Positions 40,246-49,929 of a stretch of 64,000 nucleotides of DNA are shown here, one piece after another (the stretch's first letter is position 1; every line of letters begins with the position of its first letter). Made by a program: the position numbers and the translations under genes. The stretch is from the NCBI RefSeq assembly GCF_002355415.1, contig NZ_AP014936.1, forward strand, positions 434,001 through 498,000. Direction: 5' to 3'. The stretch comes from Sulfurifustis variabilis. Its GTDB lineage: Bacteria > Pseudomonadota > Gammaproteobacteria > Acidiferrobacterales > Sulfurifustaceae. Under the pieces are notes generated by a model, which had not been told where the DNA came from, searched no databases, and was given only the letters and a program-made list of their open reading frames with translations.

Positions 40246-41747
40246 CTCGCGACGGTCGCGTCTCTCGTCTGCACCGCAAGAACGCTGCGCTTGACCGAGG
40301 CGAGGATCTTCTGCCCAGTTCGGCCCTGACCGAACCCGGGGAATGATCGGCGCGGTCGGCACCCGATCACGACCAGGTCGATCCGGTAATCGTTCGCGAA
40401 CTCGCGGACGGCGTCCACCACGTTTCCGGTAACGACGTTGATCCCGAACGGGGTACCGTGCTTTTCCACTTTGCCGACGAGCAGGGCGAGCGCTCTCCTC
40501 GCCTTGATGAGATGCTCGTTCAGGATCTCGTCGGCTTTCTCTCCTGATGCCATTCCCACGTCCACCTGCACCACCGTCATGACGGAAACGAACGAAGGTC
40601 GCAGTCGCGCCATCTGAAACGCCTGGCGCAGGATCTCGACGTTCACCGCCTCCTGGTGACGGTCACCGCGCAGCGCAAGGGCGGCCATCATCCGGAACGG
40701 CCTTGCCGCGCTGGCACAGCGGTTCTCCGCCCACCGCCGCAGTGGCGTGAAGTGGTCGGTCCGGGACAGGAGGCCTTCGGTCCATCGGGAGGGCAGGCGG
40801 GTCAGGCGCCGCATCCAAGACTCGCGCTCCACACCGCGGGACGTCGGGGTCTCCGGGGGCGCCCAATTGTCGAGTTCGCGGTAGAGCGCGTCCATGGTCG
40901 CGAAGCGATCTTCCGGGTTGGCTGCAAGACATCTGAGTACGAGGGCCTCGAAGCGGCTGCTCAAGGCCGGATTGAGCCTGCATGGCGAGCACGGGGCGCG
41001 CTTGATCCGGCGGATGACGTCGAGCGGCGTCTGGGCATCGGGAAAAGGCAGCTTTCCCGTGGTCATCTCGAAGAGCATGGTTCCGACCGAGAAGATGTCG
41101 CTGCGCGGCTCGTCGCGGATCCCGATGAACTGTTCCGGCGCGATGTAGGCCGGCGTGCCCTTTGGCTCGCGAAACGATTCGTGGATGAGGTCCGGGAGAT
41201 CGAGGTGGTTGGCGAGCCCGAAGTCGATCAGCCGCACCTCGCGCGCCGGGGTGATCATCACATTCGAGAGCTTGAGATCGAGATGCACGATGCGTCGCTT
41301 GTGCAGCTCGGCCGTGGCACGAACGATTTTTTTCGCCAGCGCGATCGCTTCGAGCTCGGCCAGGCAGCCGTGTTCTTTGAGATAGGACCAGAGGTCGACG
41401 CCTTGGATGTAGTCCATGACCAGATAGTCGCCGGACCCCTCCCGGCGAATGCGCGGCATGTAAGCGTAAGGAAATTCCTGAAGGTACGGCGCCAGACGAA
41501 GCTCGTTCTCGAAGGCGACCAGGCTGACGGGATCCGCTTGCAGCGAATGGCAGGGAACCTTGATGACAAGTGGCTCGCCGGCATCGCTACGGACCAGGTA
41601 GAGACTGGCCATCGCGCCCTCCCCGATCTTGCGCTCGACCGTCATGCCGTCGACGACGCTATTGGGCTGGAGCTCGCCCGAGACCAGGCACAGGGAAGCG
41701 CTCGGCTGCGGGCGTCGGGCGGTCGTCTCGGGGCGCGTTGCGGACAT
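40242..41747 (-). CDS. Serine/threonine kinase fused to a universal stress domain
   Basis: A 501-residue Hanks-type kinase. The glycine loop is IGEGAMASLY, the ATP lysine Lys63 (LVIKVP), the catalytic loop HLDLKLSN with Asp157, and DFG at 175-177, with TPAYIAPEQF. The catalytic loop has Leu156 instead of the Arg of HRD, so it is a non-RD kinase. After a basic linker (about 300-350) comes a UspA-like domain (about 365-495) ending YRIDLVVIGCRPRR and KRSVLAVQTRD. No transmembrane helix is seen, so it is cytosolic. The Usp part may bind ATP and set kinase activity. Confidence 0.88.
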   Translation of the reverse strand: MSATRPETTARRPQPSASLCLVSGELQPNSVVDGMTVERKIGEGAMASLYLVRSDAGEPLVIKVPCHSLQADPVSLVAFENELRLAPYLQEFPYAYMPRIRREGSGDYLVMDYIQGVDLWSYLKEHGCLAELEAIALAKKIVRATAELHKRRIVHLDLKLSNVMITPAREVRLIDFGLANHLDLPDLIHESFREPKGTPAYIAPEQFIGIRDEPRSDIFSVGTMLFEMTTGKLPFPDAQTPLDVIRRIKRAPCSPCRLNPALSSRFEALVLRCLAANPEDRFATMDALYRELDNWAPPETPTSRGVERESWMRRLTRLPSRWTEGLLSRTDHFTPLRRWAENRCASAARPFRMMAALALRGDRHQEAVNVEILRQAFQMARLRPSFVSVMTVVQVDVGMASGEKADEILNEHLIKARRALALLVGKVEKHGTPFGINVVTGNVVDAVREFANDYRIDLVVIGCRPRRSFPGFGQGRTGQKILASVKRSVLAVQTRDATVAS

Positions 41748-42022
41748 GGTTCACGGTTCTGGCGCCACGCCGCCCTGGCGCGTGTCGGTTCCCGCGGAAG
41801 TCGACACGCAGCGCGCTCAGTCTTCGGTGATCGGGATCGGATTCTCGATGCCGGTTTTGGGAGCAAGGAAAAAGCACAGGCCGTGCCATTCTAGGTATCG
41901 CGCCTAACGCCGCGCTGCAGCGGGGAAAACCGGTTTCCGGTCGCAGGGGGGCTACCCGGGAAACCGCCACTCGCTGTCGCGGAATGTCAGGCCTCAATCG
42001 GGGATCGTGTGCGGCAACAAAA
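41748..42022. other. Leader region of the kinase gene without a recognisable gene
   Basis: The stretch between the kinase gene and the rpoH terminator shows no convincing ORF, tRNA or clear promoter. It contains GAAAACCGGTTTCC-type short inverted sequence (41935-41950) of unknown value. Confidence 0.4.
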
Positions 42023-42046
42023 AAGGACCTCCGTGCGGAGGTCCTT
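42023..42046 (-). terminator. Terminator of rpoH
   Basis: On the minus strand AAGGACCTCC / GGAGGTCCTT, loop GCAC, then TTTTTTG. A ten-pair stem with a T-run: a clear rho-independent terminator. Confidence 0.9.
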
Positions 42047-42070
42047 GTGCATGCGCTTGCGCGCCGCCGG

Positions 42071-42925
42071 TCAGGCAGCCAGCGTGTCTTTCATGGTCGT
42101 GAGCGCCTTGGCCTCGATCTGGCGCACGCGCTCGGCCGAGATACCGTACTCCCGGGCCAGCTCGTGCAGCGTCGGCTTGTGCTCTTCGAGCCACCGGCGC
42201 CGGATGATGTCCCGGCTCCGCGTGTCCAGCGACGCAAGGGCCGCCTTCAGCTGTTCCTCCCGTGCGGATTCGTCATCCACCCTGGCGACCAACACCTCGG
42301 GGTTGTAGCGCATGTCCTGCAGATAACCGGCGGGTGCCGGCGTAAACGCATCGTCGTCCTGATCGGGGTCGCCATCGAACGGGACGTCGGCACCGGCCAT
42401 GCGCGACTCCATCTCCTGTACGGTGGCCGGTGCGACCGCGAGGTCCTCCGCCAGCGAATCGACCTCCCCGCGGTTCATCCACCCCAGGCGGGCGCGCGAC
42501 TTGCGCAGGTTGAAGAACAGTTTGCGCTGCGCCTTGGTGGTGGCGATCTTCACGATCCGCCAGTTGCGCAGGATGTAGTCGTAGATCTCCGCCCGGATCC
42601 AGTGAACCGCGAAGGACATCAGCCGCACTTTTCGCACCGGATCGAAATGCTTCACCGCCTTCATCAGCCCGATATTGCCTTCCTGGATCAGATCGGCCTG
42701 CGGCAGTCCGTAACCGCCGAAACCTTTGGCGATCCGCACGACGTAGCGCAGGTTGGCGAGGACGAGCTCGCGCGCCGCATCCAGGTCGTTGTCCCGGCGG
42801 TAGCGCCGGGCGAGCTTGATCTCCTGCTCGGCGCTCAGCACCGGCAGCGCATTGACCGCGCGTACGTACGCAGCCAGCCCGCGTTCGGGGCTGAGATGGA
42901 TCGCGACAGGCAGCGTTTGAGTCAT
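42071..42925 (-). CDS. rpoH: Heat-shock sigma factor RpoH (sigma-32)
   Basis: A 284-residue sigma-70-class factor directing heat-shock transcription. Region 2 has YVVRIAKGFGGYGLPQADLI and FDPVRKVRLMSFAVHWIRAE; the RpoH box QRKLFFNLRKSRARLGWM is present; region 4 is TLHELAREYGISAERVRQIE. ATG 42925 is preceded by GGGAGG with seven bases between. A CIRCE operator overlaps its promoter, so HrcA may repress it. It follows ftsX on the same strand, in the conserved ftsYEX-rpoH order. Confidence 0.95.
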   Translation of the reverse strand: MTQTLPVAIHLSPERGLAAYVRAVNALPVLSAEQEIKLARRYRRDNDLDAARELVLANLRYVVRIAKGFGGYGLPQADLIQEGNIGLMKAVKHFDPVRKVRLMSFAVHWIRAEIYDYILRNWRIVKIATTKAQRKLFFNLRKSRARLGWMNRGEVDSLAEDLAVAPATVQEMESRMAGADVPFDGDPDQDDDAFTPAPAGYLQDMRYNPEVLVARVDDESAREEQLKAALASLDTRSRDIIRRRWLEEHKPTLHELAREYGISAERVRQIEAKALTTMKDTLAA

Positions 42926-42966
42926 TCGGAAACCTCCCATTCAAGCCCGGTCCTTCCCGGCACCGG

Positions 42967-42996
42967 ATATTAGCACTCGACCAATGAGAGTGCCAA
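42967..42996 (-). promoter_or_regulatory. rpoH promoter
   Basis: TTGGCA (42996-42991) and TAATAT (42972-42967) on the minus strand, 18 bases apart, predicted start near 42960, leader about 35 bases. Confidence 0.55.
42970..42996. promoter_or_regulatory. CIRCE element (HrcA operator)
   Basis: TTAGCACTC-N9-GAGTGCCAA, one base from the consensus TTAGCACTC-N9-GAGTGCTAA. It spans the rpoH -35 and -10 elements, so HrcA would block sigma-32 expression. Confidence 0.85.
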
Positions 42997-43040
42997 AAAA
43001 GGCAGGAGTTCCCCAGAAAACGGCATTGCCAATCAAGTAA

Positions 43041-43964
43041 TTACCTTGGTTCTATGGCCCGCAGATGGCGACCGACGGCGAACCGGGATCCCAGCCAACC
43101 GAGCACGCATCCGACCGCCAGCAAGGTTGCGGAGGCGGCGAGATCGAGCCCGGCCAGCGCGAACTCGCTCCCGTAGAGCGTGGATAGCTCCCGAATGGGT
43201 TCTCTGAGGGACAGGAGACCGAGGTTGAGGATGGCCCACGCGGTCAGGGCGCCGAGCAGGCCCTGGAGGGCCCCGGCATAGAGGAACGGTCGCCGGATGA
43301 ATCCGTTGGTGCCGCCCACGAGCTTGATCACCTCGATCTCCTCCTGCCGGTTCAGGATGGCGAGGCGAATCGTGTTGCCGACGGTCAGCAGCACCGCGAG
43401 ACCGAGGAGCCCGGCGAGCATGCCGGTGGCACGCTGCGCGATGGCAAGCATGGCGTGCAGCCGGCGCACCCATTCGAGATCCAGCTGGGCCGATTCGACC
43501 GGCTCGAGCCGGCCGAGCTCGGCGAGGAGCCCTTCGATCTCGGCCGGCCGTGCGCCGGCGAAGGGATGCACGACGACGACCGCGGGCAGCGGGTTGCCGC
43601 CCAGCGCGGAGAGGGTTTCCCCGAATCCGGAGAGCCGCTTGAATTCCGCGAGAGCCTGCGCGCGCGAGACGTACTCGACCCGCGCCACTCCGCGCAGCTT
43701 CCTGACGCGCTCGACGAGGCGTTCGGCGACGGCGTCGCTCACCTCGTGCTTCAGGAACAGCGAGACTTGCCCACCGGGATCGACGCCGCGAGTCACGCGT
43801 TCGAGGTTGTGGATGACGAGGTAGAGGCCGGTGGGAAGAGCGAGTGTGATGCCGATGACGGCGACGGTCATGGCGGATGCGACCGGCGAGCGCGCGAGCG
43901 CGCCGAGGGTGGCAACCGCCACCTGCGCGTGACGCAGCAGATACGTTCGCGCCCGTCCGATCAC
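43041..43964 (-). CDS. ftsX: Cell division ABC permease FtsX
   Basis: A 307-residue inner-membrane partner of FtsE that governs cell-wall hydrolase activation at the septum. The first helix is around 30-50 (SAMTVAVIGITLALPTGLYL), a periplasmic loop follows, and three further helices include GMLAGLLGLAVLLTVGNTIR and the conserved RQEEIEVIKLVGGTNGFI. The stop lies about 45 bases before the CIRCE region. It overlaps ftsE by four bases. Confidence 0.93.
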   Translation of the reverse strand: MIGRARTYLLRHAQVAVATLGALARSPVASAMTVAVIGITLALPTGLYLVIHNLERVTRGVDPGGQVSLFLKHEVSDAVAERLVERVRKLRGVARVEYVSRAQALAEFKRLSGFGETLSALGGNPLPAVVVVHPFAGARPAEIEGLLAELGRLEPVESAQLDLEWVRRLHAMLAIAQRATGMLAGLLGLAVLLTVGNTIRLAILNRQEEIEVIKLVGGTNGFIRRPFLYAGALQGLLGALTAWAILNLGLLSLREPIRELSTLYGSEFALAGLDLAASATLLAVGCVLGWLGSRFAVGRHLRAIEPR

Positions 43965-44692
43965 GCGTCCCTCTTCGCCCGCAGCAGGGGGTCGCCTGCC
44001 GCGAGCTGAAGCGCCGCCAGCGGCGGGGCCGGTCCCGTGTCCTCCACCAGCTCACCGCGCCTCAGCATGAGCACCCGGCGTCCGGCGCGCCCGATGAGCC
44101 GCAGGTCGTGAGTCGCGATCAGCACCGTAACGCCGTGGCGGTTGAAGTCCAGGAAGAGGTCGAGCAGCTCGTCCGAAAGCATGGCGTCGAGGTTGCCGGT
44201 CGGTTCGTCGGCGAGCAAAAGCGCCGGTTTGTGCACGATCGCGCGCGCTATGCCCACCCGCTGCTGTTCGCCGCCCGAGAGCACCACCGGATACAGCCGC
44301 TCCTTGTCGAGCAGGCCGACCTTGTCGAGCGCCGCGCGCACCCGCTTGCCGATCTCGCGCTCTTCGACACCCGAGACGACGAGCGGGAGGGCGACGTTGT
44401 CGTATACCGTGCGGTCGGACAGGAGCTTGTAGTTCTGAAATACGATGCCGAGGTGACGGCGGTAGTAAGGGATGCGCCAGGTGGTGACTCTGGACAGATT
44501 CTTGCCGTTCACGAGCGCCTGTCCGCGGGTCGGTCGCTCGATGAGGCTGAGGAGCTTGAGAAGCGTCGTCTTGCCGGCGCCCGAGTGCCCGGTGATGAAC
44601 ACCATCTCGCCCCGCTCGACGCGAAAACTCACGTCGCGGAGCGCGTCGTATTCGCCCGGGTAGCGCTTGGATACGTGGGAAAATTCGATCAC
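43961..44692 (-). CDS. ftsE: Cell division ATP-binding protein FtsE
   Basis: A 243-residue ABC ATPase driving FtsX. Walker A GHSGAGKTTLLKLL, signature LSGGEQQRVGIARAI, Walker B ALLLADEPTGNLD. The start MIEFSHVSKRYPGEYDAL is typical. It overlaps ftsX downstream and ftsY upstream by four bases each, giving a coupled ftsY-ftsE-ftsX operon. Confidence 0.95.
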   Translation of the reverse strand: MIEFSHVSKRYPGEYDALRDVSFRVERGEMVFITGHSGAGKTTLLKLLSLIERPTRGQALVNGKNLSRVTTWRIPYYRRHLGIVFQNYKLLSDRTVYDNVALPLVVSGVEEREIGKRVRAALDKVGLLDKERLYPVVLSGGEQQRVGIARAIVHKPALLLADEPTGNLDAMLSDELLDLFLDFNRHGVTVLIATHDLRLIGRAGRRVLMLRRGELVEDTGPAPPLAALQLAAGDPLLRAKRDA

Positions 44693-45654
44693 GCGGGTTC
44701 GGGCAGCAGGGCGTCGACGTAGTCCTCGGCGCTGAACGGCTGCAGATCGTCGACGTCTTCGCCGACGCCGATGAATCGGATGGGAAGCGCCGACTGCCGC
44801 GCGATCGCGATCAGGATTCCGCCCTTGGCCGTGCCGTCGAGCTTGGTCAGCGCGATCCCCGTCACGCCCACCGCATCTCCGAAGTGCTTGAGTTGCGAAA
44901 GCGCGTTCTGCCCCGTGCCGGCATCGAGCACCATGAGCACCTCGTGCGGCGCCGAGGGATCGCTCTTGGCGATGACGCGCTTGATCTTGCGCAGCTCGTC
45001 CATGAGCCCGCCGTGCGTGTGCTGCCGCCCGGCGGTATCGACGATGAGCACGTCGACGCCGCGGGCGCGGGCCGCGTGCATGGCGTCGTGCGCAACCGCG
45101 GCCGCGTCCGCCCCGGTGTGTTGGGCGATCACCGGCGCGTCGATGCGCTCTCCCCAGACCTTGAGTTGTTCGATCGCCGCGGCCCGAAACGTGTCGCCTG
45201 CGGCCAGCATCACGCTATTGCCGGATTCCTTCAGGCGCCGACCCACCTTGCCGATGGTCGTGGTCTTGCCCACGCCGTTCACGCCGACCACCATGACGAC
45301 GTAGGGACGCGTGCCCGCCGGCACGACGAGCGGGCGGGCGACGGGCCGAACGATGTCCAGCATGTCCTGTCTTAGCTGGCGGTATGCGGCGCGCGCCTCG
45401 GTCAGCTCCCGGCGCCTCAGGCGTCCCGTAAGATCCCGGATAAGGAGCTCCGTCGTCTCGGCGCCCACGTCTGCGGCGAGGAGGGCCGTTTCGATCTCGT
45501 CGAGCAGATCCTGGTCGAGCGTTCGCTTCCCGAGCAGGAGATCGCCGAGACCGTCGCCGAGCGCGCGCTGCGTCTTGACGAGGCGGCTCTTCAGGCGCGA
45601 GAAGAAGCCGGTGCGCTTCGTCTCGCCGGTCGTGGCGCCTTGGTTCGTGGTCAT
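44689..45654 (-). CDS. ftsY: Signal recognition particle receptor FtsY
   Basis: GTPase receptor that docks the SRP-ribosome complex at the membrane. Its 321 residues have an N domain (KTQRALGDGLGDLLLGKRTL) and a G domain with GVNGVGKTTTIGKV, VLIVDTAGRQHTHGGLM and LTKLDGTAKGG. The acidic A domain is short. ATG 45654 faces the M16 peptidase gene across 65 bases. Confidence 0.95.
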   Translation of the reverse strand: MTTNQGATTGETKRTGFFSRLKSRLVKTQRALGDGLGDLLLGKRTLDQDLLDEIETALLAADVGAETTELLIRDLTGRLRRRELTEARAAYRQLRQDMLDIVRPVARPLVVPAGTRPYVVMVVGVNGVGKTTTIGKVGRRLKESGNSVMLAAGDTFRAAAIEQLKVWGERIDAPVIAQHTGADAAAVAHDAMHAARARGVDVLIVDTAGRQHTHGGLMDELRKIKRVIAKSDPSAPHEVLMVLDAGTGQNALSQLKHFGDAVGVTGIALTKLDGTAKGGILIAIARQSALPIRFIGVGEDVDDLQPFSAEDYVDALLPEPA

Positions 45655-45719
45655 CCGGATTTGTTACCCGCGTCAAACCGATCGGTTATCCTATGGCCGT
45701 CATTATAAAAGGTACCCCC

Positions 45720-47132
45720 ATGTTTCCGACACCCAGCGCGCGCAACCTCGCGGTCGCGTCGATCCTCTTCGCCGTGCTTCTCGTCGCCGGTTGCGCCCGT
45801 GACATCCACGACACCACGCTGGACAACGGGATGCGGGTGATCGTGAAGGAAGATCACCGCTCGCCGGTGGTGGTGACGATGGTCTGGTACAGGGTGGGCA
45901 GCATGGACGAGCCCAAGGGGCTCACCGGCATTTCGCACGTGCTCGAACACATGATGTTCAAGGGCACCGAGAAGCTGAAGCCGAACGAGTTCTCGCGCAT
46001 CATCGCCGAGCACGGCGGTCGCGAGAACGCCTTCACGAGCTACGACTACACGGCGTACTTCCAGCAGCTCGAAAAGTCGCGTCTCCCGATCTCCTTCGAG
46101 CTCGAGGCGGACCGCATGAGAAACCTCAAGCTCGATCCGGAGGAAGTACGCAAGGAGGTCCAGGTCGTGATGGAGGAGCGCCGTTTGCGTACGGAGGATC
46201 AGCCCGAGGCGCTGACCTACGAGCAATTCATGAACCAGGCGTACCAGGTGCATCCGTACCGCCACCCGGTCATCGGCTGGATGGAAGATCTCGGACGCAT
46301 CACGCCCGAGGACCTGCGCGCGTGGTACGAGCGCTGGTACACGCCGAACAATGCGACGCTCGTCGTCGTGGGAGACGTGAAGCCGAAGGAGGTCGTCGCG
46401 CTCGCGAAGCGGCACTTCGGTCCCATTCCGAAACGCGCCGTCGACCGTCCGCCGGTCCCGCGCGAGCCGCCGCAGATCGAGCCCCGGCGCACGACCGTAA
46501 AGGCCCCTGCGCAGGTCCCGTACCTGCTGCTGGGGTTCCACGTACCGGTGCACCAGCCGGACGGTCAACGGCCCAAGGGCCAGGCGCCCTGGGAGCCGTA
46601 CGCACTGTCCGTTCTCACCGGCGTGCTCGACGGCGGCGACAGTGCACGCTTCGAGCGCGAGCTGATCCGCGAGGAGCGGATCGCCGCCGGCATCAGCACG
46701 CAGTACAGCTCGATCTCGCGCTCGCCCACGATGCTCCTCTTCGGGGGCACGCCCGCGGCCGATCGCACTCCCGAAGAGCTCGAGGCGGCACTGCGCGCCC
46801 AGATTCATCGCCTGCGGAAGGAGCCTGTCTCCGAGGCCGAACTGAAGCGCGTGAAAGCGCAGGTCGTGGCCGGTGACGTCTACGCGCGCGACTCGGTGTT
46901 CTATCAGGCGATGGAGCTCGGCCGACTCGCCATGGCCGACCTCGATCTCGACCTCATCGAGGAGCGTGTGGAGCGCTTCAACGCGGTCACCCCGGAGCAG
47001 GTCATGGAAGTCGCGCGCAAGTATCTGACCGAGGAAAATTCGACTACCGCAGTGCTCGAGCCGATGCGGTCGACCGCCGGACGGGACGCCCCGCGCCCCG
47101 CCGCGCGGCAGGGGGTCGGCCATGCGCGCTAG
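45720..47132 (+). CDS. M16 family zinc protease, lipoprotein
   Basis: A 470-residue pitrilysin-like zinc peptidase, catalytic member of a pair. The lipobox LLVAGC gives an N-terminal lipid anchor in the envelope. The inverted zinc motif is HVLEH with the distal Glu in the ENAFTSYDYTAYFQQL/ELEADR region; the second domain reads YTPNNATLVVVGDVKPKEV. ATG 45720 is chosen over 45693 because the signal sequence then has normal length. The stop overlaps the start of the second M16 gene by 11 bases. Confidence 0.88.
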   Translation: MFPTPSARNLAVASILFAVLLVAGCARDIHDTTLDNGMRVIVKEDHRSPVVVTMVWYRVGSMDEPKGLTGISHVLEHMMFKGTEKLKPNEFSRIIAEHGGRENAFTSYDYTAYFQQLEKSRLPISFELEADRMRNLKLDPEEVRKEVQVVMEERRLRTEDQPEALTYEQFMNQAYQVHPYRHPVIGWMEDLGRITPEDLRAWYERWYTPNNATLVVVGDVKPKEVVALAKRHFGPIPKRAVDRPPVPREPPQIEPRRTTVKAPAQVPYLLLGFHVPVHQPDGQRPKGQAPWEPYALSVLTGVLDGGDSARFERELIREERIAAGISTQYSSISRSPTMLLFGGTPAADRTPEELEAALRAQIHRLRKEPVSEAELKRVKAQVVAGDVYARDSVFYQAMELGRLAMADLDLDLIEERVERFNAVTPEQVMEVARKYLTEENSTTAVLEPMRSTAGRDAPRPAARQGVGHAR

Positions 47133-48415
47133 CCGTTACATCGTCGCGTTCGCGCTGGTCGCGGCGAGCGCGACCGCGGTCGGCACGCCGAAGATCGAGC
47201 ACTGGACGCTCGAAAACGGCGCCCGTGTCTATTTCGTGCGGACCGCCGAGTTGCCCCTCGTTCAGCTTCGGTTTGTGTTCGACGCGGCGAGCAGTCGCGA
47301 TCCGGAGGGCAAGGGCGGCGTCGGCGTCTTCACGAACGGAATGCTCAGCCAGGGCGCGGGCGGCCTGAATGCCGACGAGATCGCGCTCGGGTTCGAGCGC
47401 CTGGGCGCTGAATTCGGCACCAGCGCCGAGCGTGACATGGCGGTCGTGGAATTGCGCTCGCTTTCCGATGAAAAGTTGCTCGATCCCGCGCTCGACCTGC
47501 TCGCCAAGGTCGTTGCCAAGCCCGCTTTCCCGGAGGACGCGCTGGAGCGCGAGCGCGCCCGCGCACTGGTCGGCCTTCAGCGCGACGAGCAACAGCCCGA
47601 TGCCATCGTCGAGAAGGCGTTCTGGCGGGCATTGTACGGGGATCATCCGTACGCGCGTCACCCGTACGGCACGCCCGATACCGTGCGGGCCATCCGTCGC
47701 GACGATCTCGTGGCGCATCACGCGCGCTACTACACGGGTGCCAACGCGTGGCTCGCGATCGTCGGCGACGTCAGCACCGCCCAGGCGAAAGACATTGCCC
47801 GCCGCGTCCTCGGCGATCTGCCGCGCGGTGAGCCGGCGCCGCCCCTGCCGCCGGTCCCCGCCCGCTCCAAGCCGAACCGCCGGGCGATCGACTTCCCGGC
47901 GCAACAGTCGCACATTCGGCTGGGCCAACCCGGGATTGCGCGTGACCACCCCGACTACTTCCCGCTCATCGTCGGCAACTACACGCTGGGCGGCGGTGGG
48001 CTGGTGTCGCGCCTCGCCGACGAGATCCGCGAGAAGCGCGGCTACGCCTACAGCGTCTACAGCTACTTCCTCGCGATGCGCGAGCCCGGGCCGTTCGTGC
48101 TCGGCCTTCAGACCAAGAACGCCCAGCGAGACGAGGCGCTTCGGGTCGTGCGGAAAGTGCTCGAGCTATTCGTGGCGGAGGGGCCGAGCGCGCAGGAGCT
48201 GGAGGCGGCCAAGAAGCACCTGACCGGCAGCTTTCCGCTGCGTCTCGACAGCAACAAGAAAATCGCCGACAACCTGGCGGTCATCGGCTTCTACGGGCTC
48301 CCGCTCGATTACCTGGAGGCCTTCATCCCGCGGGTCGAGGCCGTCACCGCCGAGCAGGTTCGCGACGCCTTCGAGCGGAACGTGAACCCGCAGGCGCTTG
48401 TGACGGTCGTCGTCG

Positions 48416-48429
<14 letters not shown>
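47122..48429 (+). CDS. M16 family protein lacking the zinc motif
   Basis: A 435-residue secreted partner of the protease before it, with a signal peptide (ASRYIVAFALVAASATAVG). At the place of HxxEH it has VGVFTNGMLSQG, so no zinc ligands. The second M16 domain (YYTGANAWLAIVGDVSTAQA) and RLADEIREKRGYAYSVYSY are kept. As in other bacterial pairs, it probably completes the chamber of the active subunit. Coupled to the preceding gene by overlap; rsmD overlaps its end by 14 bases. Confidence 0.88.
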
Positions 48430-49847
<1,418 letters not shown>

Positions 49848-49863
49848 CCGCGACGGGTTTCTG

Positions 49864-49885
49864 AAAGGCGGCCCAGGCCGCCTTT
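49864..49885 (+). terminator. Terminator after the ferredoxin gene
   Basis: AAAGGCGGCC / GGCCGCCTTT with a tight loop, then a T-run (49883-49888). Confidence 0.85.
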
Positions 49886-49929
49886 TTTGTTGCTTGCCCG
49901 TCTTCGCGCACGCTCGCTATGCTCGGCCG

